In this document: one piece after another, positions 12,294 to 23,601 of the stretch
How positions within the stretch are numbered: the first letter of the stretch is position 1
How the letters are laid out: every line of letters begins with the position of its first letter
NCBI GenBank assembly: GCA_963580455.1
Contig: OY756958.1
Span: 23,014,501-23,078,500, forward strand
Reading direction: 5' to 3'
DNA from: Euonymus europaeus
Taxonomy: Eukaryota; Streptophyta; Magnoliopsida; Celastrales; Celastraceae
Length of the DNA: 64,000 bases
Notes under the pieces: generated by a model
What the model saw: the letters and a program-made list of their open reading frames with translations, nothing else
What the model was told of the DNA's origin: nothing
Database searches by the model: none
Program-made: the position numbers and the translations under genes

Positions 12294-13002
12294 GATTTCC
12301 CAAAAGATGACCAAACCAGAGAGGTCTCACCAACCAAAACCAAAGGAAATGACAGAGAGAGAGATAGGAAATACAGACTGGGGGGAAGAGAAAGAGAGAG
12401 ATGAAAATAGAGATTGGCGTGGTTTCTCTCAAGAATCCATATTTGCTTGACATCTCACCTCATCACTTGCGAAAAACTCTGAGCAGAAAATCTTAACAAA
12501 TAATGCTAAAACTCTGAGCTTAACAATATTAAAATCAAATCAACGCGAAGGCTAGGCTTGGCACCTACAAAACTTCCACGCCAATGTCTGTCCATTTTGG
12601 TACATGCCACATAATCACGATGATTACTAGTTTTGGTCATCTGTGTTAGTTTTAATATTTGTCCATGAAAATCTTGCAAAAATACACTGGTTCAACAACT
12701 TGCCTACCAACACGGATATGGTTTTATTTTTTATTCAGTAATGGAGTCTTGTCTGCCAATTGTAATAACTTCCTCTAATTAAGAACCTTTAATTGCTTGT
12801 CTTCTCGAAGTTCTCCTGCTAGACACGGTGTGCGGTACCTCTCTGCATACGGAATATAACTACTTAATTGCTTGAATTATTCGCTCCACATTATTTAATT
12901 TAACATATTCAGCCAGATTTTTGGTTTAAAAAAATCAAATTTAAGATGACGGGCATAATAATTTTAAATCGTTCAATATAAAGTCAAAATTATTTGATAT
13001 TT
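12294..13002. other. intergenic upstream of the kinase pseudogene
   Basis: 5' flank of the kinase relic. A GA-rich stretch at about 12353-12410 (gagagagagata, gaaagagagagatg) is the usual plant 5' leader/promoter type of sequence. No gene seen. Confidence 0.35.
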
Positions 13003-13188
13003 TGATTGGAATGAATTTTTTTTGATGAAAGCAGACCTTGCCAGAAAAGCAAGGAAAGACCACTAGCATAAATAAAAGAGTTCAACTACACAGCTTACAA
13101 AGAAACTGAAAGTAAAGACAGCAAACTCAAACCAGTAGAAGAAGCTAAAGCTTGATGGAAAGCAAGCTTAGCTGATTGGAATGAATTT
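13003..13188 (-). mobile_element. 5'-truncated retroposon with 16-bp target duplication
   Basis: A 154-bp insert (13019-13172) lies between two perfect copies of tgattggaatgaattt (13003-13018 and 13173-13188). On the minus strand the insert ends in an A run (TTTCATC then A), so it is a poly(A)-tailed insertion in minus orientation. Its 5' part has an open frame ending LLSLLSVSL, followed by an untranslated-looking tail with TGGTCTTTCCTTGC. Variable-length duplication, poly(A) and short length are the marks of L1-type target-primed reverse transcription. The source may be a LINE 3' end or a processed transcript; I cannot tell which. Confidence 0.75.
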
Positions 13189-13842
13189 AATTTTATTTCA
13201 AAAATATATAATTTGATTTCATTAAATCGAATATTGTCCCACTTATAATTTTTTAACATAAAAAAAAGGGAGTTTTGCACCTTAAAAAAGGACATCTTCT
13301 GTAGTTAGTGGAGCCTAGATAGAATATTTTCAATCCAATAAGACCAAAGTTGATGGGGTTTCCGCATCCAGCAAAAAGAAAACCATAAACAAAGAAGAAA
13401 AGGTCCAAACCAGAAAGAAAATATGGTACTGAACGCAGAGCAACATCTCAGATTCTCAATCACCTCTTGGGCTCAAACGTGGAGCAAAAGATCAAGTAAA
13501 CATGCTTCAGCAAGTGTTTCCATTTAATATTTTAATGCAAGAAAATAAATAAATCTAAACACACTTTATTACTGAGAATAGTGATCTCTTCATATACAAA
13601 TTCGTGGTCGTAGTCCTAGAGATACAAAAGGGTCATCGAAATTACACAGTCCAATATTTAATTATCTGGCAAGCCATTAGGTCTCTCAGCTACAATTCTG
13701 AAGATACAATCATACAACAATAAACAAAAATTATCAAAATGAGTGATGCCTTGAACACTTCTCCAACAATGAATGAGAAAAATAAAAAATATGTAGTATC
13801 TAACCTTACAAGCTTCAGATACAGTCCATGCCATGGGCAATT
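13189..13842. other. intergenic / 3' flank of the At4g15545 homologue
   Basis: No gene recognised. The stretch closest to 13842 should be the 3' UTR of the minus-strand gene. The minus-strand open frame at 13658-13846 runs off the last exon in another frame. Confidence 0.35.
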
Positions 13843-16800
13843 TCAATGAACGTTACGGTTGATCAATCCCTCAAATATTGCATAAAGGTCCTCGTTATCT
13901 TCTCCGAAAATCTCCCCAGCCTTCCTTAGAGCCTCCTGAGATATTCCATGAAAAATGGTTGAAATGGGAATTTTTTAAGAAGAAAAATATATGGGAGAGG
14001 GGGAGAGATAGTAGAGAGTCGAGTACTTCTCTGGTTTGCTTGTGAGAATTCAATTCCTTAACGTTTGCTAAAAATGCACTAAACTGCTCATAAGATAAAC
14101 GGCCCCTGATCAGACAGCATAGGGAGTCAGTAGGATAACAATTACAGCCTCGATAATTTAACCATACTTAAAAGTATAAATCTGAGTGTAGGTGCAAGAG
14201 AAGAGAAAGAAAGAAAGACAACAAATGAAAAACAGGTCGAAAAGAGTATAAATAAGTAATAACAAATTGATCATCATTTGTAAATCCAGGACCAATGGGT
14301 GACTGTTCGTCATTAGGGAAACGCTCAAACTAACAAGTAGTTTTTCAATTCACCACTCAAATTAAATTTTAAATTATTTTTCTGGATTTCAAAACTTGAT
14401 TTTCCGTTCACCAGAAAGAATTTCCATCAACTAAGGCTCCATCTGCTTTGAGGAATATTAATTTTTTTGGAAAATCTATAATTTTCATGAGGGAAAATAG
14501 TTGTTTTTCGACATATTTTTAATGAAAATAAATAAAGGAAAACTCCTGCAAACAAATACTGGAAAATTATGAGTTTTCCTAAATCTTGATTCCCCTTGAA
14601 ACTAACGGAGCATAAATTTCTGATGTGGGAACAAATACCATAATATGTAAAATCTTTTTTCTCATAAGTTATCTTATATGAATTCAGTGTAAGCTGAATT
14701 TTTTTTCATAATTAAACGATCTCGATGATAATAAACTATTTGCACGCATTCACCTGACTTGACGGAAGAACTCTTTTCCATCAACTCGAGCACGCCCTGA
14801 AACATAAGAAAACAAACACTAGTTAATATATATATATATATGTCACATTCATGTCGTTATTAAAAGCTGTCAACAAGGCAATGTACTGCTAGAGTTATTT
14901 CTTCAGCACAAATACATCATAAAGCCCTATATATAAGGGCAATGTCAAAAAGTAAAGCCATCCAAGTCAAACCATCATCTATATCCAGGAAAAGCACTGG
15001 AGTTCCATGCTATATAAGTAAGACAAAATATCTTGATGTATGGATCAGGTGTTGTATCATAGTTCAAGAGCAAACTGCCTATAGAGATATAATTTGCACA
15101 GCGAAACTAAGAATTGATTTTGTTATCAATCTACGCTTTCCCCTATCACTTCAAATAAAACTGCCTAGGCCAATCCATTAGTCCCTGCAGAGCTCCTTCT
15201 TATGACATGTTTATTAGAAGTTCAAGCAATACAGTAGCCAGGCCATTTGGTACAATATCAATGAGGTACCTATCCAGCGTTTAAAACAACTAAATTTGCA
15301 TGAGCGTATTTTTTTATGAAGAGTTTCTGCACTGACCAGTATGAGATCCTGAGTCGGAGCTTGATATTGAACCGTGTTGGCTCGGAGGCAAAGAAGAAAA
15401 TAAGGAAGATCTATCATCAAAAAAGCCTCTTGAGGTGGCCAATGACATTGAATGTCGTCTAGGAGACACTGGTTTAGATGTCCTTGTGGGAGAACCTGAG
15501 GCTGAAAAACTTGGAGGGGAACCAGGAGGAGTAAGTCGAGGCGTGTTTGTCTCGGATGCTAACAGCATACAATGTGATATGCTGGGTTTTGAGGCTGCAA
15601 TTACAAAGAAAAAAATATATAAGATTCACAAAGCTTATGAACTACACAGTCTACGCTCTAAGTTTACATGCCTTAAATGTAAACTCATATGGCCATGCCG
15701 CAGAAAACACACTTGTTTTGCAAATTACCAGAGGAAATGAAAAACTTTTAAAACATTTTGTACAACATGTAATCAAGATACTGCAATTTCGTTAAAATGA
15801 GAAGAAGCCGTGGCATACCATCACTCTCACGCTCCTCAGCAAATGAATTTCCCATTTCTGAGAACTGGCTACGCATTGAAGATCTCGAAGCTAGGAAGGC
15901 AGCACCATCTTCTGTAACACGTCCAATAAAACATTCTAAATAGGCAGGCATTCCCTCAAAATTAAAATATTACATTATTTAAGATTTTTTTCATCGCTAA
16001 ACTCCCAGCAGCTCATTGGCGGAATGATAGTGGGGAAAAACACATTATAGGTTGGAACCTCTCATCCCCTTAAACTGCCCATACCATAACACACCAGCAC
16101 GAGGAGGGCCATTTTCTTCTGCCCTCTAAAAAGTTTAAAGTTCCTTCAATTAGTTTGAAGAAGAGGAACTCCTACCATTTGGTGTTGGCTTTGCAATGAT
16201 TTGTTGAGCTCCTTCCTGCCATGAAGAGGGAGAGAGGGACGGGGGTGGGGGAATAGTTGAGTAAAAAATGAGTAATCTCTTTCAATAAAGAGAAAACATC
16301 AACACCATTGGCTTTAAATAACTTACAGAATTTTCTTCATCCTCTTGAAGTGACTGCATGAGTGTCTTTCTGAAAACTTCCAACTGAGTACATTGAAATT
16401 AGTGAAACTTCCACCTACACCAGCCCCCTTCATTTCCATATCTCCTTTTCAATTTGACTAGTTTAAAGGGAGTATCATTCCCACCAATATAGATTTACAA
16501 ACACTTATTACTATGTGTTGGGATTATTGTCAAGAATAATCACCCAGGAAATTAATCACAATAAAAATGATAATAACAAACATCAAAGTTTTTACATGGA
16601 AAATCCTTGAGAGAAAAAAAAATCACGGGAATGTAGTCTAGCCTCGAAATTTTAACTACTATCAATAATATTAACACCCATTGCATATTATCTCTCTCTT
16701 AACATTGATTCCTAGTGTTTGTTTTCTCTCAATTCTCTACAAATTGGTCTGTTCAGTTGAATGAAATCAAGTCAACTATTGATAGAGATAGAGCTGGCGC

Positions 16801-17371
16801 CAAAGGAATATTGAAAGCCATTAAAAAATAGTGTAACCACCAAACGAATAGTACAAAATATGTTTTACATATTCAAGTCACCAATATGTTTTACTCACAT
16901 ATCAAACCGAACTTACAAAAAGCTTTGGCTTACGTACCTTTGAGACATCTCTTTGGAGCTTCCTTACAGTGTTGGCCAGTGACGCGTTCTCTCTCACCAA
17001 GTTATCCTGCATCACCAAAACCAGTCAAACTAGCAAAAGGTCTCCTGCAGCGTCGGAGACAGACCAAGAATTGGAATGAAATCGTTTCGGACCTTGTCCC
17101 GGCAAGCGACGGATAACTTATCGGCTGTGTCGGAGAATGAGGCGTCGAGGGACTCGATCTGAGATTGGAGGTCGGCGATGAGCGTGTCCTTCTCGGCGAT
17201 TTTGGCGCGCAGAGACGACGACTCTGATTCGAGAAGGGAGACACGCGTCGAGAGAGCAATGGAAGTGATCTTGCGGGCCACATCGAGCTGCTCGTATGGA
17301 TCGGACGGTAAGACTTGCAGTACCTCCTCGGGAAGATCGAAGTAGGAGCCACCCGATTCCTTCGATAGCAT
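13843..17371 (-). CDS. At4g15545-like coiled-coil protein, function unknown
   Basis: Plant-specific protein with no assigned biochemical role. Exons (-): 17371-17093, 17006-16938, 16383-16327, 16215-16176, 15911-15819, 15594-15337, 14796-14754, 14105-14027 and 13935-13843; all GT-AG, total 1011 bp (336 aa). It starts MLSKESGGSYFDLPEEVLQ, followed by the conserved DPYEQLDVARKITSIA and a heptad-like coiled coil to about residue 120. The middle is Ser/Pro-rich and probably disordered (RLTPPGSPPSFSASGSPTRT). The conserved C-terminus has RVDGKEFFR, GRLSYEQFSAFLANVKELN and EIFGEDNEDLYAIFEGLINR. The last part is the hallmark of this family, so the assignment is firm even though the function is not. 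Intron 7 carries a small MITE (14435-14611). Confidence 0.92.
14435..14611. mobile_element. small foldback MITE inside an intron
   Basis: The left end ggctccatctgctttgagg and the right end ccttgaaactaacggagc are imperfect inverted repeats; read alike they are GGCTCCATCTGCTTTGAGG and GCTCCGTTAGTTTCAAGG. The interior has further complementary ggaaaa/ttttcc stretches. GGCTCCGTTTGTTT-type ends are common in plant hAT-like MITEs. It lies wholly within intron 7 of the At4g15545 homologue. No target duplication was identified. Confidence 0.55.
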
Positions 17372-17475
17372 CTCTCTTCTGCCCTAGTTTTTACTTTTTG
17401 TTATTTTTGACTTTTTTAGTATTTTTTTATTTTTTTTGTTTATTGTGAAAAACGTAGTGGAGACTGGAGAATGTG

Positions 17476-18138
17476 GAAATAGAACGGGAAAAGTACAGAT
17501 AGGTCACTCAAAGATAGGGACGTTTGCAATCAGGTCATCGAAAGAAAAACGTTTTCAATTAGGTCACTCAATGTTTCAATTTTAAACAAATAGACCACTC
17601 CGGTCTAATTCCGGCCAATTGCTCACCAGAAGTTGCTGACTTGGCGCAAATTTGACATAGTGATGTATACTTGATTGACATGGCAATCCATGTAAATTTT
17701 CAAATAAAATAATGAAAACTTAAAACCTATTTTTCTCTTTCCCCCTCTCTCCCAACCTTCTTTCTCCACCATATGCATGGTCGACTGAAATCACTACATA
17801 AATAAATCAAGGATAGTGAAAGGCCGAAATCATAATGGAGAGGGCCAATCTAATTTGAGAGATTCATCTTATTTTTCTCTTTTTTTTTGGTTTTTCATTT
17901 TTTAATTAATTATATGTTTTTATAATTCATGTGGCATTTTAATTTTAATTTTATATTGGCAAATTTATGACCAGTCAACACTTTTCGGTAATAAAATGGT
18001 CGGAATTATATTGGAGTGGTCTATTTGTTTAAAATTGAAACATTGAGTGATCTAATTGAAAACGTTTTTCTTTCGGTGACCTAATTGCAAACACCCTTAT
18101 CTTTGAGTGACCTATCGGTACTTTTCCCGAAATAGAAC
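17476..18138. mobile_element. non-autonomous Mutator-like element (MULE-MITE) with 10-bp TSD
   Basis: Element 17486-18128 (643 bp), flanked by perfect 10-bp duplications gaaatagaac (17476-17485 and 18129-18138). The two ends are long inverted repeats of about 140-160 bp: the left begins gggaaaagtacagataggtc and the right, reversed, begins GGGAAAAGTACCGATAGGTC. Matching continues through gtttgcaat, aggtcac, gaaagaaaaacgttttcaat and caattttaaacaaatagacc. Long TIRs with a 9-11 bp duplication define Mutator-like elements. The interior has no transposase. It lies about 100 bp upstream of the At4g15545 homologue's start codon, so it sits in that gene's promoter. Confidence 0.88.
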
Positions 18139-20459
18139 ACACGGAGAGGAGTAAACTGCTGACTTGGCGCAGTCTATTTGGGTGGGAGAGAGACGTGGCA
18201 TGCGTTTTTGTTTTTTCTTAGAGGAAGAACAGATCAGGATGGACGGCTGCAAAGCACAATATGTGGTTTTAGTTCTCTTTTGAATGGATAGGACATAGAA
18301 AAATGACAAAAAAACATTAGCAACCACTAAATTGTGATATTTTGTTGGAAATATGATTAGAATACGTGTTTTGTTGATATGATTGAATATGTGGCTTAAT
18401 TTTTATGTAATATATATGAGATTCATTTGAGTGTAATTGTACAGTTCAAATAAGTCCATTTTGTTGAGTACAACATAGAGATCAATAATATTATTGGTTA
18501 CACAATAGAAAAAGAATAATGTATAGAAAATTATATTTTGTTGATATTATTGTATTAATAGACGTGTTTTATTAATGTAAATGACTATATTAAATATTTT
18601 ATTTTTTATATAATTGAGATGAGATTCATTAATTTTAATTAAAAGTGTTACCTATGCTCGACACTTTAGTCATTTGTCCTTTTATAAATACCTTTTGGGC
18701 CAAGTTGATTTAAGCCTAGTCCATTACTTGTTAAGATTCATGGGCCGCCAATCCCTTGGACTCATGAAAAGACCTTGACTAATATTGTGGTCAATGATAA
18801 CATGAAATTACTTTCAATGATGTTGATTATGATGGAAAGAGAGGTTTCTAGATGGAGAAGAGAAAATGGCATGTCATTATTTATTTATTTTAAAAAAATA
18901 AAAAATATTCAGACAGATTTTTAATTTATCTAGCCACATTAGCTAAAAATATAAATATATTTACCTTTTATATCACATCAACGAGTTGATTGCTCGACCA
19001 CTAAGTAATTTATAGAGTGATTGAGTTTGAACGATTTAAGTTTACTAGATTAAAACATCTTCATATCTCGAATTACTGAGATATAAATGTCAATTATTTT
19101 CGTTATAAAAAATTGTATTAACCCACTCAGACAATAATAAAACATCTTAATTAGGGAAGCAATTTCCATGATCCTACGTCTCCTGGGACGGGTCACAACC
19201 GAGTGGGTTGACTTGTCCAGATCAAAATGAAATTACTTTGAAACAGATAGGCACCTTCCCCTTTTATTATTTATTTGCTGGCCTTGATAATGAAAGCCAA
19301 GTATAAAATAAATTTGTTTACCATCAAAATAATATAAAGAGCATATTTCAAATTATTGAGGCACCTTTAAATGTAAAAGCCAATAATCTTCAAAAGCATT
19401 GTTGACTTTGAAAATTGTGGTGATAAATGGTTCAGGACTAAATCGTCATATTGCCTCATTTTATTGTAAAATTATATTTTATTATAAAATATAATATTGG
19501 GATGAAATATGATATTACAATAAAATATTAACAATGAAAATGATGTTACAATATACTGAGCTAATTATGGGTTGTTTAAAACTGTGTCACATAACATTTT
19601 TCCATTGAAAAAGAGGGGGCAATTCACAATTTTATTTTATTTTATAGTGAAAGCCAAAATTACTTTTCATCTTCACAATAAAAGAAAAGTGGGATATTAT
19701 TGTTTCATAAAAATGGAGGAAAAAAATTAGAACTACTTCTTCAACTTTAAGCATCGAATAAACATGGCAATATGTTGCAAGTGATAAATGCTTTTTCAGA
19801 TTTTCATGTAATATTTACTTTTTAATATTCTTTTCTATTTACTTGTCCTTGGGAGGATGTTTCCTGTACACCTTTGGGGTACTCTTTTTCTTTTTTCTTT
19901 TTTCTTTTTTTTTAATTAAAGGTAGAATTTGATAGGAGACGAGAGTATTATTAATTGCTTCCTTTCATTTTCTATTTTTTGCTTTTATTTTTTGGTGGAA
20001 AAGCAAAAACAAATCACTAAAGAATTTGGTGGAGCCAAATAATCAAGGTCCATTATTTTTTGTCTATCATATTATGGAATATAAATATGAAAATGCTCAA
20101 ATATAAAGATTATAAAAATTGTTGGCAAGCACTAGAACCCCGATTCACTGAATCCATTAACGTTAATCATATCTAAATTAAAGATTTCCTTGTCATTTTC
20201 CCCACATTATCTTAATGTAAAGTCTAATAATATTAAATAATATTGAAAATAAACATTGCTTGTCTCAAATAATGTAGCACGATTACGATGTTTGGAATCT
20301 TGACTAAATCAATCATAATATTGTACAGCTAATATAAGTGAAGAATATATATAATCGGGAACAACATCAGACAATGTTGTTATTTAGACATTCAATAGGA
20401 GCTTAAATTTGGGTCATCAGACTTGCTCGCACATAAATGTTTCACATGATGACAGGAAA
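18139..20459. other. gene-poor AT-rich region
   Basis: No coding region recognised. A segment at about 18345-18600 (attagaatacgtgttttgtt, then gacgtgttttattaatg) resembles one at about 37720-37940, suggesting an old dispersed repeat. The rest is AT-rich with many short homopolymers. Confidence 0.4.
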
Positions 20460-20595
20460 AGTTGAGCCAGACCAAACCAAACACGTGGTCATATTGCTCC
20501 CAATTGGCGAACTCAAGATTTTCGAAGTTCATATGGTTTGATTCCAAATAAATTCACTGTTAGGTTATCACCAAAGTGTTTTATGTTTGATGAAT
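20460..20595 (-). repeat. SINE fragment, same family as 1987-2240
   Basis: On the minus strand it reads GGTGATAACCTAACAGTGAAT, then CATATGAACTT, then AATCTTGAGTTCG. This lines up in order with the head, middle and B-box region of the SINE at 1987-2240, at clearly reduced identity. No poly(A) tail is preserved, so it is an old fragment. Confidence 0.45.
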
Positions 20596-20944
20596 ACTGT
20601 CATCTTTGATTCAATATATAATTTATTGCTTTAAAAAGTACGATTAGCTTTAATTAGAATAAATAAAGTATAAATATGTGGGGTTTAGGTATAATAATAT
20701 TTGATGAACAAGTCCAAAGCAACTAGCCTTATCTCTATGCTTTATAAATAACAAATCATTCAAAGGAACATTATTAATTTGTCTAAATCAATTCAAAGTC
20801 TTAGTCAGATCCCTATTGTTTAAATTCATATACAAGCAAGGTTTTATTTATTTATTAATAATAGTCGATTTGTTCAAAGACATCAATATTTTGCAAAGAT
20901 TGTCATAATCTTTTGTTGTGATTGAAACATTCAAACATATACAC

Positions 20945-21060
20945 AGTTTTTTAAACAAGGGAAGTGGGTGAGACTTGAGAGCTCAAACTCGGGGTTTAAT
21001 ATTACACAGGACTCATCTCGCCAAGTAAGCTATCCGGAGTTTGTTGAAATATATACACTT
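20945..21060 (-). repeat. second SINE-like element (different family)
   Basis: On the minus strand: GGATAGCTTACTTGGCGAGA (A-box-like), then CCCCGAGTTTGAGCTC (B-box-like), then CACCCACTTCCCTTGTTTA followed by A residues. Box order and spacing match a tRNA-derived SINE. It differs in sequence from the 1987-2240 family. Ends are approximate. Confidence 0.5.
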
Positions 21061-21750
21061 GTTATCAAACAACAGTGTTTTTTTATTTATCATAACACCG
21101 TGATTTTTATAATTGTTGGAACTAATTCTTCAATAATATGAATCACAATATTAAATCAACAAAACCATAAAGTATGCTCAAAATATGGATAAATATAATA
21201 GAATGATTGAAAATTAAAGATGAACAAAATACAAATAAATGATAATAGTGAAATCGACAACTCTTACAAATGGTGGAATGAATGAAGAAAGATCAAAGTG
21301 AGGTTGGACCTCTAGCCTTAAAAGGATTCATTATCGGCCTCCTCCGGTGCTTGTAGTTATTGTGCAATATCACCTCGCAGGTCTACTTGATAATACACCA
21401 TCGAAAGTACAAATCAATGACGCATCAACGTGCCAAGTTTTTTAGTACTTCTCTATCAGGAGTGAACACAAGATGAGAATGAAGGCGAGGGAAAAGGAGG
21501 AGGAGAAGTCTCCAAAAATTCTCTACCCAAATTTCTCTTATCTCAAACCTTTAAAAAGAAATGTCCAAAATTAATTTAAATAAAAACATTAAAACCAAAA
21601 AATAAATACTAACATGTTTGTAACTTTACATTAATAACAAATATTATAACAACATTATGTAATATTATTATTATTATTTGTATTTAATTTATATTCAAAA
21701 ATTCCCAACAATAACTAGTTTTACTATTTTAGTGTGAGGGAAGATATTCG
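21061..21750. other. intergenic, no gene recognised
   Basis: AT-rich. A less AT-rich piece at about 21290-21540 (cctcctccggtgcttgtag, ggcgagggaaaaggagg) may be a transposon remnant, but no terminal repeats were found. Confidence 0.35.
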
Positions 21751-22110
21751 ATCTTAGAGCACATGCAATGGTTCAAGATTGTTGTCCCCGTTAAAATTAT
21801 TTGTGGACCCCATTTTTATCACACAAAAATTCAAACGATACACATCTCTCAATACAGTCACATCAGCAAAACACATCTCCAAATACAATTATCCCTTTCT
21901 CCATTATTCAAACCAACTATTTTCTTTTCCTACCTCTTTTCCATAACAAAACTACACAAAAATTAAGATTGGTCTCACCAAAACACATCTTTCAATACAA
22001 CCACATCAACAAAACACATATTTCAATACAGCCACATCAGCAAAAAACACACATTTCAATAACATTTAATGTCCCTATTAAACACACACCACTGTATCTA
22101 CTTACAACTG
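21748..22110. repeat. imperfect tandem repeats within a possible MITE
   Basis: Between about 21840 and 22055 a unit of roughly 30-36 bp recurs at least four times. Each unit is close to tttcaatacagccacatcag followed by caaaacacat. The left border gagcacatgcaatgg and a right border like caccactgtatc are weakly inverted, resembling the GAGCATCTGCAATGG-ended MITEs of plants. The plus-strand open frames at 21763-22199 are a by-product of this simple sequence. Confidence 0.4.
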
Positions 22111-22718
22111 TGATGAATTTTACTATTTTAGAACAAACTTTGATATTCACTTATATTTTCCAGGAAGGATTAGGAAGATTTTTCTCTCTTTTATACTAGG
22201 TAGTTGGTTGTTGATACAGTAATTTAATTTTCACAATCAAATTTTTTTTGAAATCAGATCCACCAATTAAAAAAAACAATCATCATCATATAAATTTATT
22301 TGTTAGACATTCATCATATATTTAAATCCGATTTGTCAAATCTTCGTATATAATTTTTTTTCACTCCACCTAACAATTAAGTAAATTAGGTCAAAACAAT
22401 AGTTTCAGAGATACTGTTAGTCCATCAGAGCCATTTAAACGGAAGATACAGGGAATGGCAGAACTGAGAATTTCCCAATTAGGTTCCCAGCACCACAACC
22501 TACTGGGACCTCAGATTCTAAAAAATCAGCTACCCCACCCTCTAAAAATAATGCCAGATACAGTCAAGTTAACACCGTTAACTTAGGCCCCACCCGAGAC
22601 CCAGTCAGGTCAGCCCACCTGTCCTAAAAATCAAACCCAGTCGGCCCGTCTCTCTATCCTTCACGAGTCGATAGCACCGAAGGTCGGTGCACCCAACCCC
22701 TCCCACCCCCTTTTTACT
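22111..22718. other. intergenic leading into the promoter of the next gene
   Basis: AT-rich until about 22430, then clearly more GC-rich (cccacccgagacccagtcag, cagtcggcccgtctctc). The rise marks the promoter-proximal part of the plus-strand gene starting at 22969. No other gene seen. Confidence 0.4.
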
Positions 22719-22730
22719 CCTATATATGAA
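22719..22730 (+). promoter_or_regulatory. TATA box for the gene at 22969
   Basis: ctatatatgaa follows a C-rich stretch and precedes a CT-rich leader (ctccccctcttgtttcttct at about 22802-22821). It lies about 240 bp upstream of the start codon, a reasonable distance for a TATA box plus an intronless 5' UTR of about 200 bp. Confidence 0.6.
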
Positions 22731-22968
22731 ACCCTAACCCGAACGCCACCTCCTCAGACACAAATTAGAAGGAGGCTGACAAATCCCCATATACTGAGAG
22801 ACTCCCCCTCTTGTTTCTTCTTCCCCTTAGCCTTAATCAATCGATGTGAGATAAGGGAGAAGAGAAGTAGAGAGAAAAGCTACTGTTCAAACTATTATCT
22901 TATCCTCTCGCGATCGGACACTTCTCTTCTAATTTTGTTGAGAAATTTAGTGGTTTAATTTGAAAGCT

Positions 22969-23601
22969 ATGGGGACCGAGGTGTTGAGGCCTCAGGATTG
23001 TTTGATCGAACGGATCAGAGGACCACCGGCGGTGTTTAATAATCGACGGAGGGCTTACAATGGAAGTCCTAGCCCTAATATTTATTCTAACCCCGTAAGG
23101 TTTTATAGGAAACCAGCTGTACGATCTGATAGATCGGAGCAAAAGAGGCGGAGCCAGGCGGAGCAGCCTTTGTCGGTCTCGAAGAGACCGAGCTCGGCCG
23201 ATGAGCTGAGGACGGCGACGACCGGGAGTAACAATTATGGAAACACTAACGCCAGCCGCAGTAACGTAAACATCGTGATGGAGAAGGTGACGATTTTGCG
23301 GCGAGGACAATCCTTGGATTCACAGATCAAGAGCAACGAGGCAGCCTCTAAGAAGGAAAACGGGGATATGGTGGTGACAGGGACGGAACGTCTTGGTCCA
23401 GGTCCTGAAAAGGTACCGAAACATACCTGGATCGTGGACCTGATGTCTCCGTTGGCTAGAAATGGTGACGTGTACGCCGGATCCGCTTTCGCGATGTCTC
23501 CATCTCCAAGCTCTCTCCCTTTACCTTCCTTCTCGAAGAAGCAGCTTGCCGTCGACGACTCTGCAACTAGAGATCTCCGGCGGTTGCTCCGACTCGATTA
23601 G
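22969..23601 (+). CDS. PNRC-like proline-motif protein, function unknown
   Basis: Intronless, 210 aa. I chose the first ATG (22969), giving MGTEVLRPQDCLIERIRG; an upstream TTG in the same frame is not a plausible start. The protein is basic and low-complexity in its middle (RRSQAEQPLSVSKRPSS). The conserved C-terminal third has VDLMSPLARNGDVYAGSAFA then SPSPSSLPLPSFSKK and ends DLRRLLRLD. The S-P-x-x-S-x-L-P-x-P motif resembles the PNRC motif, known in animals to bind the decapping factor DCP1 or nuclear receptors. Plant proteins of this shape are uncharacterised, so a role in mRNA decay is only inference. A CT-rich leader and TATA box precede it. Confidence 0.82.
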   Translation: MGTEVLRPQDCLIERIRGPPAVFNNRRRAYNGSPSPNIYSNPVRFYRKPAVRSDRSEQKRRSQAEQPLSVSKRPSSADELRTATTGSNNYGNTNASRSNVNIVMEKVTILRRGQSLDSQIKSNEAASKKENGDMVVTGTERLGPGPEKVPKHTWIVDLMSPLARNGDVYAGSAFAMSPSPSSLPLPSFSKKQLAVDDSATRDLRRLLRLD

